The notes: generated by a model from the letters alone, not told the origin. Shown: positions 54,394 through 63,385, numbered from the stretch's first letter. The stretch is 64,000 nt of DNA from Sphingobacteriaceae bacterium (GCA_017745075.1 JAGIAD010000009.1:62001-126000), one strand, 5' to 3'. Translations and numbers: made by a program.

Positions 54394-55386
54394 ATGACTA
54401 AGGATGAAATTATAATTTATAAAAATGAAGAGGGGCTGCCGGCAATAGAAGTGGTTTTCGGCAATGATACGGTTTGGCTTACTCAACAACAGATGCAACA
54501 GCTTTTTAATAAAACTAAACAAAATATTAGTCTCCACATTAAGAATATATTTAATGAAAATGAACTGGATAAAAGTTCAACTGTCAAGAAATCCTTGACT
54601 GTTCAAAAAGAAGGCAATAGATCGGTTAGCAGAGAAATCGAATTTTATTCTTTAGATGTGATTATATCAGTTGGCTATCGGGTAAAATCGGTTGAGGGAA
54701 GAAAATTCCGTATATGGGCCAACCAAATTTTAAAAGATTATCTAATAAATGGATATGTTTTAAATCATAAAAAACTGCAAGAACAGAACCAGCAACTCAT
54801 AGAATTAAAGCAGGCGATTAAGTTAATCGGTACTATTCAAAATAATCACTTGCTTAATAATGATGAGCTAAAAGGTACTTTTAAAATTCTTATAGATTAT
54901 GTTTATGCTTTAGATGTTCTTGATCGTTACGACCATCAGCAGCTAGAAAATGAAGTTTCTGGACATAGGGGCGATTTTAAAATAGACTACGATTCTGCAC
55001 TTGAAGCCATAGATGATTTAAGGGTAAAATTTGGAGGAAGCAAACTCTTTGGAAATGAAAAAGATCAATCATTTAAAAGTTCATTGTATACCATTTATCA
55101 AACATTTGATGGAGAAGAGCTTTATCCGAGTATGGAAGAAAAAGCAGCCAATCTATTGTATTTCGTGGTAAAAAACCATTCATTTTCGGATGGGAATAAA
55201 CGGATTGCCGCCTTTTTATTTGTTTGGTTTCTCGATAAAAATAAAATGCTCTATCGCGAAGATGGTACAAAAAGAATTGCCGATAATGCGCTGGTTGCGC
55301 TTACCTTACTCATCGCAGAAAGTGATCCTAAAGAAAAAGAGATGATGGTTAAAGTAGTTATTAATCTGATCAACTATAAAAATTAA
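54394..55386 (+). CDS. RhuM-Fic/Doc fusion protein
   Basis: 330 residues. The N-terminal RhuM-type domain (about 1-140) carries VWLTQQQMQQLFNKTKQNIS, FYSLDVIISVGYRVKS and FRIWANQILKDYLINGY, a pattern found in phage-antirepressor and RhuM proteins and probably DNA-binding. A helical linker follows. The C-terminal Fic/Doc domain has NHSFSDGNKRIAAF with H262 (H-x-F-x-D-G-N-K-R), closer to Doc than the Fic H-P-F-x-x-G-N-G-R. Doc proteins phosphorylate EF-Tu; Fic proteins AMPylate targets. No antitoxin gene is adjacent. AT-rich. It fits exactly between neighbours (1 bp before a convergent stop). Confidence 0.85.
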   Translation: MTKDEIIIYKNEEGLPAIEVVFGNDTVWLTQQQMQQLFNKTKQNISLHIKNIFNENELDKSSTVKKSLTVQKEGNRSVSREIEFYSLDVIISVGYRVKSVEGRKFRIWANQILKDYLINGYVLNHKKLQEQNQQLIELKQAIKLIGTIQNNHLLNNDELKGTFKILIDYVYALDVLDRYDHQQLENEVSGHRGDFKIDYDSALEAIDDLRVKFGGSKLFGNEKDQSFKSSLYTIYQTFDGEELYPSMEEKAANLLYFVVKNHSFSDGNKRIAAFLFVWFLDKNKMLYREDGTKRIADNALVALTLLIAESDPKEKEMMVKVVINLINYKN

Positions 55387-55387
55387 C

Positions 55388-57097
55388 CTACCTTAATTCC
55401 CCCAAATATACTTTGGTTTGTTTTTCGATCTCGTTAGTGGCAAATTTAATAGCTGAACCTAATTTTGTGGTTTCTGCTTTTACCGGCATTTTGTTGATGG
55501 TTGCCAGTGCATCAACATACCATTTGTACCAAACCTCTATAATGTGTTTTTCTTCACTGGCGGCTTTTCCAGCGGCAATTGCTTTTTTGCTGAGCTCAAA
55601 TTCCGTTTTTAAGCGTGCCAAGGCATCTGCCTTAACCTGCGAAACAGTAGCTACAGCGGTGTTTTCATCTGCAGAAATTAATGTATAAGCTGCAGTTAAA
55701 GCGCTTATACCAACGTTTTTCATTTCCGTTGGTGAAACTTTGTCGATCCTGTCATTATCCGTATGGTAAAACACATCCGTAAAATGCCACATTAATAAGC
55801 CTGGAATTTTATGCTGTAAAAATGGGGTGTGATCGCTACCTCCTTCAAAAGGATTGTAGTTAACCGTCCACTCGGCAAATTTTCCCTGCGCTTTGCAGAT
55901 GTCGAAAATGAAATCGTTAAAATAATGCGGAAAGAGGTCTTTTTCAGCTACATCACCTGCTCCCCATTCAGTATGTTTGTCAGTTCCCCTTGTCCAGATG
56001 GCAGATGGATCAGGCATCTTTTCGATCAGAAAAGAGCCTCCTGTTTTTTGGGTATTTTCACCAACCATATCCAAACTCATTCCCCATAAAATGTCTTTAG
56101 CCCGCGTAGTATCTTCTGTAATATACCTTCTGGTCGATACAATTTCATCGCCCCATAAAAACGTAAGGGTGCGTTTCGGATTGATTTTTTTAGCCTGGTA
56201 TAATTCGGCAGTTAGCCTGGCCATTTCTGCCAATGTACCTACGCCGCTGGCATTATCATTTGCCCCAGGTTCCTGCACATGAGCGCTAAAAACAAAACGT
56301 TCAGCAGGGTTTACACTGCCCCTGACGTTGGCTATAATGGTTAATTCTTCGGAGGGGTAAATCTTGGTCTGAATATTCACCTTCAATTTCGTCTCTCCCT
56401 TTAAACAAGCTGCTTTTAGTTTTTCTTTAGTAGCATAGGATAGAAGAAGCGTCCATACTTCACTATTGGCTTTCATGCTGCCGAACTGGATAGAAGTTTG
56501 ATGGACCTCAGGCTGGGTATATTTGGGCATCGAATAACCTAGAACACCAATGGCTCCGGCTTTGGTTGCAATTTGAAGTAAACGCGATGGATTATTTTCT
56601 GAAAACAGGATTTTCCCTTTTAAATCCATCTTTTCTATTTCTGCCTGAACTATTTTTTCGATGTAAACCACATTGGCCGTAACGCCACCAGCAGGAGTTG
56701 AACCGCAATTGATTGGAATCATATTGCGGTTGGTTTTGTAAGAAATAAGCGGCTGAGCCTCGCCTATAATATCAATATTGGCATCTACAGGTTCCCAGGT
56801 ATTGTTTTTCATCGCCCTTTTTTCGATGCGATAAGTTAAAGGGGCTTCGGCTTCATTTTGTTTCTGCGCTACAAAACCTGCTTTTTTAAGGATGTCTTCT
56901 ACATAATGGATGCTGGCATTGAAACCTGTATTGCCAGGTACACGGAAATATTTTTCTACAAAAGCCGTGGTTTCGTACGCATTTTTTTCCTGGAAGCCTG
57001 TCCTGGTCAGTTTAAAATATCCATCTGTCGGGTTTTGTGCGTAACATGCCACTCCCGCAAAAAGCAGTAGAAAAAGTATCTTCGTTTTCATGATCAT
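55388..57097 (-). CDS. Exported M28-family peptidase (divergent)
   Basis: 569 residues, signal peptide starting MIMKTKILFLLLFAGVACYA; the ATG at 57091 (third codon) is an equally good start. The M28 metal site is recognisable: FSAHVQEPGANDNASG (His, Asp), TFLWGDEIVSTRRYI (acidic pair), SLDMVGEN (Asp) and FYHTDNDRID (His). At the catalytic position the usual Glu-Glu is Asp-Glu, so the general base is Asp, which may lower activity. Exported exopeptidase or related amide hydrolase; specificity unknown. Confidence 0.86.
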   Translation of the reverse strand: MIMKTKILFLLLFAGVACYAQNPTDGYFKLTRTGFQEKNAYETTAFVEKYFRVPGNTGFNASIHYVEDILKKAGFVAQKQNEAEAPLTYRIEKRAMKNNTWEPVDANIDIIGEAQPLISYKTNRNMIPINCGSTPAGGVTANVVYIEKIVQAEIEKMDLKGKILFSENNPSRLLQIATKAGAIGVLGYSMPKYTQPEVHQTSIQFGSMKANSEVWTLLLSYATKEKLKAACLKGETKLKVNIQTKIYPSEELTIIANVRGSVNPAERFVFSAHVQEPGANDNASGVGTLAEMARLTAELYQAKKINPKRTLTFLWGDEIVSTRRYITEDTTRAKDILWGMSLDMVGENTQKTGGSFLIEKMPDPSAIWTRGTDKHTEWGAGDVAEKDLFPHYFNDFIFDICKAQGKFAEWTVNYNPFEGGSDHTPFLQHKIPGLLMWHFTDVFYHTDNDRIDKVSPTEMKNVGISALTAAYTLISADENTAVATVSQVKADALARLKTEFELSKKAIAAGKAASEEKHIIEVWYKWYVDALATINKMPVKAETTKLGSAIKFATNEIEKQTKVYLGELR

Positions 57098-57135
57098 CTA
57101 TAAAAGCGAAAGATACTAAGAATATTTAAGGTTAC

Positions 57136-57594
57136 TTAGGCGTAACGTCTACCTGTTTTACGTTTTAATCCTTCATCAACCGATAACGGACCGGAGCCAA
57201 CCACCCAAAACATAATGAGCAGGAACAACACCAGCACCGAAAACCAAAGTTCCGAATTCGGTGTAGAGAAACCGGGGGCAAGGTTAATGAAAAATACGGC
57301 AAACAGTAAGATTGGGATCTGGATAACGACCGCAAAGCGCGTAACCAGGCCCAGTGTAATCAAAATGCCGCCAACCAAATGAGCAAAGGCAACAACGTGA
57401 ATGGCTACACTGATCAGTACACCTGAAAAACCAAATACATTGTTCTGTGTGATCATATTCTGGAGTACCGATGTGTCGCTAATGAAAGAAACACCTTTTC
57501 CAAAAATAATCAGGCCAAGGATAATGCGCAGATAATCCAGCCATTTTGAGTGATGAACATCTCCCCAATGTTCAATTTTACGGATAACGTTCAT
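57136..57594 (-). CDS. DoxX-family membrane protein
   Basis: 152 residues with four predicted helices. The DoxX motif IILGLIIFGKGVSF at the N-terminus is followed by a periplasmic loop and HVVAFAHLVGGILITLGLVTR, the typical second repeat. DoxX proteins are membrane redox-associated or quinone-linked; the partner is unknown. Ends RKTGRRYA. Transcribed towards the peptidase gene, 38 bp before it, so one unit is possible. Confidence 0.87.
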   Translation of the reverse strand: MNVIRKIEHWGDVHHSKWLDYLRIILGLIIFGKGVSFISDTSVLQNMITQNNVFGFSGVLISVAIHVVAFAHLVGGILITLGLVTRFAVVIQIPILLFAVFFINLAPGFSTPNSELWFSVLVLFLLIMFWVVGSGPLSVDEGLKRKTGRRYA

Positions 57595-57762
57595 AATGAA
57601 CCTCCATTTTTATGTGAATGATACTTTAAGTTACGGATTTATATTTAGTTATCAAATAAGGATCTGAAAATCATTTTTTTGCCTTCTTGTAATCACAGCA
57701 AACAATCTTATGTTTTTATTGACTAAAATTCTTAAAACTATATATCTGGGTACGAGCAACTA

Positions 57763-58704
57763 ATGAAGATTTCGTGTGTCTCTTATGGCAGATCAATAAT
57801 ATTTATGATGTTGCTTAAACCTACCATTCTCATTCTTTTCATACTTTCTGCGCAGCAAGCTTTTGCTCAATCAACAGCAACTAAAAAGGCTGTTGGGCGA
57901 TTGGATGAAATCTTGGAAAAAAATAAGCCTGTGGCCAAAGTTTTGCTTTTGGGTACGTTCCATTTTGCTGGCGAAAAGGTCGATGAAAATACCACTCCTG
58001 AAAACCTGAGGATAAATATGCTTGGTGATGAAAGGCAGCGCCAGATCCAGCGGCTCGCAAAAAGGCTGTCAGCATTTAGACCGACCAAAATTGCCATCGA
58101 GGTATCACCTGCAAGGGAAAAATATTACGATTCTCTCTACGCTGAATATAAGCTGGGGCATAAGTTAGTTGGTAAAGGTATTGATACTGCAGATGAGACA
58201 TTCCAGTTAGGCTTTAGGTTAGCAAAGATGCTCGGTAAAGAAAAACTCTACCCCATAGATGCACAGCCCTTCCGTTTTAAGCTAAGCCCTCAGGATTCGG
58301 TTTTGACTTTTGAAAAATTCAACAATCAGCGGGATACATCTTATGCTTATTGGCAGAAAAAATATGATTCTGAAAAACGTTTTCAAGATACCCTTAAGGT
58401 TCGTTTGCCACTAAACGAATACTTACAATACTTAAACGCACCTGAGAAAAGGGCTTCAAGTATTGGAATGTGGCTCATCACAACAAAAAAAGGAGACAAT
58501 CTACATCCCATAGGAGCTGATGGTTTTATCACCCGGTATTTCAATAGGAATGTTAGGATATATTCAAATGTACAGCGTATTACCAATGGAAAGCATGAAC
58601 GCATACTTGTGATTTATGGTGCCACCCATATGTACCTGCTTAACCAAATTTTTAATGCAAGCCCAGAATATAAGGTTATCGACGTTATGAAGTACCTGAA
58701 TTGA
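57763..58704 (+). CDS. Exported protein, DUF5694-like
   Basis: Up to 313 residues; two internal ATGs at 57805 and 57808 give a better signal peptide (MLLKPTILILFILSAQQAFA). The mature domain reads VAKVLLLGTFHFAG, FRPTKIAIEVSP, YKLGHKLVGKGID and ILVIYGATHMYLLNQIF. The LLGTFH, KIAIE and GATH triad resembles the TraB/PrgY-type and DUF5694 (ChaN-like) proteins. A haem or metal role is only possible. Stand-alone gene. Confidence 0.72.
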   Translation: MKISCVSYGRSIIFMMLLKPTILILFILSAQQAFAQSTATKKAVGRLDEILEKNKPVAKVLLLGTFHFAGEKVDENTTPENLRINMLGDERQRQIQRLAKRLSAFRPTKIAIEVSPAREKYYDSLYAEYKLGHKLVGKGIDTADETFQLGFRLAKMLGKEKLYPIDAQPFRFKLSPQDSVLTFEKFNNQRDTSYAYWQKKYDSEKRFQDTLKVRLPLNEYLQYLNAPEKRASSIGMWLITTKKGDNLHPIGADGFITRYFNRNVRIYSNVQRITNGKHERILVIYGATHMYLLNQIFNASPEYKVIDVMKYLN

Positions 58705-58801
58705 CGTCATTATCAGTGAAAATAAAAAATAGCACACCGCGGTAGAGGTAATTATATGAACTATAAGGTTTAACCGGTTGATTTAAAATTAACAAAAATT
58801 T

Positions 58802-58821
58802 AAACCATACCATTATGGTTT
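58802..58821. promoter_or_regulatory. Inverted repeat AAACCAT-N6-ATGGTTT
   Basis: Perfect 7-bp arms around ACCATT, about 45 bases upstream of the 36-residue frame. No T tract, so it may be an operator rather than a terminator; TAAATTTTG follows at 58828-58836, one base off the -7 spacing. Confidence 0.45.
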
Positions 58822-58867
58822 TCGGTATAAATTTTGTATTATTGCTTAAATAGATAGGTTTTTTATC

Positions 58868-58978
58868 ATGAGCAAAGAAATACTTGAATTTTCTGTACAG
58901 GTAGATGAAAAATTTGACCTGAAATTTAACTGGCTGGATGGTTTCTGGGGTGCGGCATTTAAATTTTTTGGAAAATAG
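58868..58978 (+). CDS. Possible 36-residue microprotein
   Basis: ATG-initiated frame: an acidic N-terminal half with alternating charge (MSKEILEFSVQVDEKFDL) and an aromatic, glycine-containing C-terminal end (LDGFWGAAFKFFGK). It sits alone in a 400-bp gap between two genes, after an inverted repeat. No family recognised. The amphipathic, Phe/Trp-rich end could associate with a membrane. Codon use is ordinary, so translation is plausible but unproven. Confidence 0.45.
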   Translation: MSKEILEFSVQVDEKFDLKFNWLDGFWGAAFKFFGK

Positions 58979-59052
58979 TTTTTAATATCAAAAATATGCT
59001 GAATCAGTTGTTATAGGCTGAGCGGAAAAATATTGCCTAATCTTTCTTAATT

Positions 59053-59083
59053 TAAACCCTCAACCTTCTACCCTCAACCTTTG
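59053..59083. repeat. ACCCTCAACCTT array
   Basis: AAACCCTCAACCTTCTACCCTCAACCTTTG: two ACCCTCAACCTT units separated by CT, just upstream of rlmD. Reverse complement of the GGTAGAAGG-type arrays seen after 27541 and 34341. Confidence 0.6.
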
Positions 59084-59095
59084 TCCTCTTTTTCC

Positions 59096-59103
59096 TATCT
59101 TTG
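59096..59103 (+). promoter_or_regulatory. rlmD -7 box, TATCTTTG
   Basis: Exact TAnnTTTG match ending 7 bases before the ATG at 59111. The predicted leader is only a few bases. Supports the start at 59111 over the upstream in-frame TTG at 59081. Confidence 0.6.
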
Positions 59104-59110
59104 CAAAATA

Positions 59111-60523
59111 ATGAGTAGAAGAAAACCTGGTACGGTAACTATTGTTCCAAATGTACATATAATCGATATTGCTGAAGAAGGAAAAGGTGTTGGCAAGGCC
59201 GACGAGTTGGTCATTTTTGTTGATAAAGCCGTTCCTGGTGATGTGGTAGATGTTCGCCTCACCAAAAAGAAAAAGAATTTTGCCGAAGCAATCATCGAGC
59301 AATTGCACGAAAAATCTGATTTACGTACCGAGCCTTTTTGTCCTCATTTCGGAACCTGTGGCGGTTGTAAATGGCAGCACATGGGGTATGAATCCCAACT
59401 TAAATTTAAACAGAAAAATGTAGAGGCTGCTTTACAGCGCCTGGGAAAAATAGATGTATCAAACGCTGAGTCTATTCTGGGATCAGCTAAGAACCGTTAT
59501 TACCGCAACAAGCTCGAATTTACGTTCTCGAATAAGCGTTGGCTGGAAAAAACGGATGTAGAACGCGATGAGGATTTTGATATGAATGCTTTGGGTTTTC
59601 ACGTACCCTTGCGGTTTGATAAGATTTTAGATATCCAACATTGTTATCTTCAGGATGAACCTTCTAATTCGATCAGAAATGCAGTGCGTAAATATGCATT
59701 GGATAACGGACTGTCATTTTACGATCTCCGCAACCATGAAGGTGTTTTACGTAACCTCATTATCCGTACTTCTACCACCGGCGAAGTCATGGTGGCGGTG
59801 GTATTTGCTTATCCGGAGCAGGAACAAGTTAATGGCCTGATGGATTTTCTTAAAGCCCAGTTTCCTCAGATTACTTCACTTTTATACATCGTTAACCAAA
59901 AGAAAAACGATACGATTTTTGATCAGGAAGTGGTGGTATTTGCCGGCAGTGATCATATTTTTGAAGAAATGGATGGCATCCGCTTTAAAATTGGGGTGAA
60001 ATCTTTTTATCAGACCAATTCGGAGCAGGCCTTCGAACTATATAAAATTACGAGAGATTTTGCCGAATTTAAAGGTGACGAACTGGTATATGACTTGTAC
60101 ACCGGTGCAGGAACCATTGCCAATTTTATTGCAAAAGAGGTTAAGCAGGTGGTTGGGGTAGAATATGTGCCAACTGCAATTGAAGATGCCAAGTTTAATT
60201 CTGAATTGAATGGAATCGATAACACTGTTTTTTATGCGGGTGATATGAAAGATATTCTGACTGCTGAATTTATATTGGCGCATGGTAAACCTGATGTAGT
60301 GATTACGGATCCGCCACGTGCAGGGATGCACGCAGATGTGGTGCAGCGGTTACTGGAAATGGAATCGGAAAAAATTGTATATGTAAGTTGTAATGCAGCA
60401 ACGCAGGCACGCGATCTGGAGCTATTAAAAGAAAAATATGATGTTGCACGCATTAAGCCTGTAGATATGTTTCCGCACACACAACATGTGGAGAACGTAG
60501 TATTGTTAAAGTTGAAATCTTAA
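59111..60523 (+). CDS. rlmD: 23S rRNA (uracil-5-)-methyltransferase RlmD-like
   Basis: SAM-dependent RNA m5U methyltransferase of the TrmA/RlmD family. From 59111 it has 470 residues. An N-terminal TRAM domain (about 10-70, DIAEEGKGVGKADEL and GDVVDVRLTKKKK) is followed by iron-sulfur cysteines CPHFGTCGGCKWQHMG, then the methyltransferase with YDLYTGAGTIANFIA (SAM), DPPRAGMHADV, and VSCNAATQARDL with the nucleophile Cys. Terminal DMFPHTQHVENVVLLK is diagnostic for the family. Target U1939 versus U747 is not decidable here. Confidence 0.92.
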   Translation: MSRRKPGTVTIVPNVHIIDIAEEGKGVGKADELVIFVDKAVPGDVVDVRLTKKKKNFAEAIIEQLHEKSDLRTEPFCPHFGTCGGCKWQHMGYESQLKFKQKNVEAALQRLGKIDVSNAESILGSAKNRYYRNKLEFTFSNKRWLEKTDVERDEDFDMNALGFHVPLRFDKILDIQHCYLQDEPSNSIRNAVRKYALDNGLSFYDLRNHEGVLRNLIIRTSTTGEVMVAVVFAYPEQEQVNGLMDFLKAQFPQITSLLYIVNQKKNDTIFDQEVVVFAGSDHIFEEMDGIRFKIGVKSFYQTNSEQAFELYKITRDFAEFKGDELVYDLYTGAGTIANFIAKEVKQVVGVEYVPTAIEDAKFNSELNGIDNTVFYAGDMKDILTAEFILAHGKPDVVITDPPRAGMHADVVQRLLEMESEKIVYVSCNAATQARDLELLKEKYDVARIKPVDMFPHTQHVENVVLLKLKS

Positions 60524-60589
60524 ATATAATATGGAAGAAGGATGAGGGAACTTTAAAACGTTTCAACATTTAACTTTCAATAATTAAAT

Positions 60590-61003
60590 ATGGATAGAGA
60601 AGAGTTATTAAACCCATCACCAGAAGACAACGGAGAACCGCAGAAGAAACGGGAAAGTCCGCTGGTGAGTTTAGAAAAAGACCTGGAATTTTACGCAGAT
60701 GCAATTAAGGAAGTTGCCATCGAAATCATGGTTGAAGGCATTTCAGCTTATCCGATTTTTATTGCACACCAGCACGAAGTAAATATTGGCGAACTCATTT
60801 TAAATAAAGAAGAACTCAATACCGATTGGACTATACAGGCTTCTACTTTAGAGGAATTTGTAGAAAAAGGAATCATCAAAAAAGAGAAGAAAGAACCATT
60901 TTTAAAGGTTTATAAAAAACCTGAAGATTTTATGTGCGTGTTCGTAATTGTTCCCGAAGGCGCTAACTTTATTTACTATCCTTATAAAAAAGGTAGAAGA
61001 TAG
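60590..61003 (+). CDS. Conserved protein of unknown function
   Basis: 137 residues. The N-terminus is acidic and polar (DREELLNPSPEDNGEPQKKRE); the rest is mixed alpha/beta with KDLEFYADAIKEVAIEIMVEGISAYPIFIAHQ in its core and MCVFVIVPEGANFIYYPYKKG at the end. I do not recognise a family. It starts 66 bp after rlmD in the same direction and may be cotranscribed. Confidence 0.7.
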   Translation: MDREELLNPSPEDNGEPQKKRESPLVSLEKDLEFYADAIKEVAIEIMVEGISAYPIFIAHQHEVNIGELILNKEELNTDWTIQASTLEEFVEKGIIKKEKKEPFLKVYKKPEDFMCVFVIVPEGANFIYYPYKKGRR

Positions 61004-61104
61004 ATTTTTATACTGAAATCCGCTAGCTTTAGCCAGAGTCTGTTTGTATAAGGAATTACCATCCGTGTAATCCCCAAATCAGCAAAATCCTTTTATAAAA
61101 ACAA

Positions 61105-61130
61105 CGCCGTTTTGCATCCACAAAACGGCG
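61105..61130 (-). terminator. Intrinsic terminator for the GIN-domain gene
   Basis: CGCCGTTTTG-CATCCA-CAAAACGGCG, a perfect 10-bp stem. Read on the minus strand it is followed by a T-rich run, and it lies 25 bases past the stop of the minus-strand gene. Confidence 0.75.
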
Positions 61131-61155
61131 AGCTATTATTAACTAAACTAAACTT

Positions 61156-61860
61156 TTAATTTACGTGGTGAACATCTCCGCTCTTAGAGCTTGATGTCTT
61201 TTTAAGTGATGCATTTCCTTTGTAGTTTACATCACCGCCACCGCTTGCTGCTGCTTCCAGTCCTTTATTTACGTATATATTTACATCAGAACCACCAGAA
61301 GCCTGCACTTTTGCATATTCGGCAATCAATCCATAAGCATCAATATCACTGCCACCGCTTGATTGAATGGTCATATTTTCAACTTTGCCTTTTAAATCCA
61401 AATCGCTGCCTCCGCTCGATTGGATGGTTAAATCATTACAGGTCAATGTTAATTTTAAGTCGGAACCGCCAGAAGAACGGATGGCAAGCTTATCGGTTTT
61501 GATCTGGTTTTGGGTAAAAACGTCCGATCCGCCAGATGCCGCAAGTGCATTTAATGTTTTGAAATTTACATAAGCTTTAATCACGCGGTTTTTAAAGATA
61601 CCGCTCCATTTGATACCATCTTTGAATTTGATGTTCACATTATCGCCATTTTGCTCAACAATAATATCTTTCAAGGTTTCTGCATCTGATTTTATACTCA
61701 CCGCTTCACTATTGCCCTGAGTGAGGTATAAATCTATTCCACTGCTTACTCCAATACTGCTGAAATTTTTTACCGGGAAATTTTTTGTTTCCTGTGCTTT
61801 GGTCATATAGCTGGTTACCACTATAAATAAAAGAAGGGATGATTTAATAAGGGTTTTCAT
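61156..61860 (-). CDS. Head GIN domain (DUF2807) exported protein
   Basis: 234 residues, signal peptide MKTLIKSSLLLFIVVTSYMTKAQ. The domain is a right-handed beta-helix-like DUF2807 with FPVKNFSSIGVSSGIDLYLTQG. It has tandem SSGGSD repeats (ASGGSDVFTQ, SSGGSDLKLTL, SSGGSDLDLKGK, SSGGSDIDAYG, ASGGSDVNIYV; about residues 108-195). Such proteins are exported and may be surface adhesins or auto-transporter-like. Divergent from the phosphoribosyltransferase gene. Confidence 0.9.
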   Translation of the reverse strand: MKTLIKSSLLLFIVVTSYMTKAQETKNFPVKNFSSIGVSSGIDLYLTQGNSEAVSIKSDAETLKDIIVEQNGDNVNIKFKDGIKWSGIFKNRVIKAYVNFKTLNALAASGGSDVFTQNQIKTDKLAIRSSGGSDLKLTLTCNDLTIQSSGGSDLDLKGKVENMTIQSSGGSDIDAYGLIAEYAKVQASGGSDVNIYVNKGLEAAASGGGDVNYKGNASLKKTSSSKSGDVHHVN

Positions 61861-62056
61861 AATTGTATTTCGTTAAATGATTCTGAAGCTATCATCTCAC
61901 GAATATTTGCGGAATGATGTTTCATTGATTTTTGTGTTTTGGTTATTCATTAGACGCATCTCTTATAGAAACGTTGCAAGCAATCGAAATTATTTTTCAA
62001 ATAGTTTGAATTTCAGCCTTAAAATCGTTCTTTTTGTATTCAATCCTTTTTATAAA

Positions 62057-62563
62057 ATGGCATCGCAATTACTTATTCTTAACAAGAAACAGATTCAGCA
62101 GAAAATAGACCGCATCGCTTATCAGATTTTGGAAGATAACCTGAATGAGAAAGAAATTGTATTGGCCGGTATCTGGGATCGCGGCTATAAACTGGCGTTA
62201 AGATTAGAAAAGGTACTTAAAAAAATCTCTGGCTTTAAATTAACCATGCTACGCATCGATCTGCAAAAAGAAAGCAGCAAATTGGTTGCCTCAACTGATC
62301 TGGATGAAAGCCACTGGAAAAATAAAGTAATCATCATTGTTGATGATGTATTGAACAGCGGTAAGACTTTGGCCTATGGTTTGGGCGTTTTCTTAAATAC
62401 CCCGCACAAAAAAATCCGTACAGTGGTACTGGTAGACCGCAGCCACAAGATTTTCCCCATCGCAACAGATTTTGTTGGTCTTGAACTGGCAACTATTTTA
62501 AAAGAACATGTAGATGTGGTGATGGATGTGGAAGGTGAAGAAGACCGGGTTTATTTGAGTTAG
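62057..62563 (+). CDS. Phosphoribosyltransferase-domain protein
   Basis: 168 residues from the ATG at 62057; the frame is open upstream to 61877, but the added 60 residues are not family-like. PRTase type I fold with the PRPP loop VIIIVDDVLNSGKT and the partner loop VLAGIWDRGYKLALRLE. It resembles PyrR/hypoxanthine-type PRTases, but the specificity loop is not diagnostic. Divergent from the DUF2807 gene. Confidence 0.85.
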   Translation: MASQLLILNKKQIQQKIDRIAYQILEDNLNEKEIVLAGIWDRGYKLALRLEKVLKKISGFKLTMLRIDLQKESSKLVASTDLDESHWKNKVIIIVDDVLNSGKTLAYGLGVFLNTPHKKIRTVVLVDRSHKIFPIATDFVGLELATILKEHVDVVMDVEGEEDRVYLS

Positions 62564-62702
62564 TGGGATGTGAGAGGAGAGAGAAGAATTATCTTTTACT
62601 GAAAACAACCTTTCTGGTAATTCGTCATTTCGAGCGGAGTACAACGCAGCCGAGAACCACGAAGTGCTCAGCGAAGCTAAATCTGTTGTGTATAGACCGC
62701 AA

Positions 62703-62829
62703 TATCGTCCTCGTTTGTAACGAGGATGCCCGAGAACAGCGATTTTATCGCTGATTAAGCATTGTTTAAGAATTTATGCCACATTACAAATGTGAATCCC
62801 GCTGGGTCCTCGTTACAAACGAGGGCCAT
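62703..62829. repeat. REP pair cassette, copy A (127 bp)
   Basis: Two REP hairpins in inverted orientation: CCTCGTTTGTAACGAGG (62709-62725) and CCTCGTTACAAACGAGG (62808-62824), with an internal hairpin AGCGAT-TTT-ATCGCT (62738-62752). Its near-identical direct copy is at 63492-63619. Confidence 0.85.
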
Positions 62830-62839
62830 GATTTATCTT

Positions 62840-63385
62840 TTAAATCAACTCAATTTTTAGCAATCCTTTAAGCCCCGCATAATCTCTCGCGCTGCTGTAA
62901 ATATAATGCTCTGGGATTTCTACAATTGCAGCTTTAACCGGGTTATCATGTATATAATCTAGTTTTTGGTAAGCATCGATTTCTTGTAAATCGATAGGAT
63001 GATTGTCATCTTGCCATATTTTATAATTTTCGGCCCGATTAGTCCTTCTGGCTTCAAAATTAAATTTATCTAAAAGCCAATCTCTTCTACTTTCAGGTAT
63101 TTCTTTAATTGCTGTTGCAAGTTTTTTAGAGGTGAATTTTTTAAAATCTCTTAAGAAATCAGACATTTTGTTTGGAGCTTCACATCTTGCGATGAAATGA
63201 ATGTGATTTGTCATCAGAACCCAACCATTTACTATTAAACCCTTATTCTCGATGCAGTGATTTAACGAATCAACAATTATGTCCTTGTATTCCGGCCTTG
63301 TAAATAAATCAATCCATCCAACAACGGTACAGGTTATAAAATAAATTTGATGCTGATCAACAATGATATATCTGCTTCCTCCCAT
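62840..63385 (-). mobile_element. REP-associated tyrosine transposase (RAYT, IS200/IS605-like)
   Basis: 181 residues, Y1-transposase HUH family. HUH motif HIHFIA at 61-63 (NHIHF); the catalytic Tyr is likely in LDYIHDNPVKAAIVE. Fold landmarks are IYFITCTVVGWIDLF and SDFLRDFKKFTSKKL. RAYT enzymes act on REP hairpins and are single-copy residents rather than autonomous ISs. It sits 10 bp inside one REP pair cassette and 107 bp from the other, which supports the RAYT assignment. Confidence 0.9.

Noticed and set aside
59081..59110. TTG start ten codons before rlmD ATG
   Set aside because: Lies within the repeat array and upstream of the -7 box at 59096; MSRRKPG at 59111 is a better start.
61877..62056. 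60-residue N-terminal extension of the phosphoribosyltransferase
   Set aside because: Hydrophobic, low-complexity and not part of the PRTase fold.
62563..62754. 63-residue frame after the phosphoribosyltransferase
   Set aside because: Runs through repeat DNA and the REP cassette; not credible as a gene.
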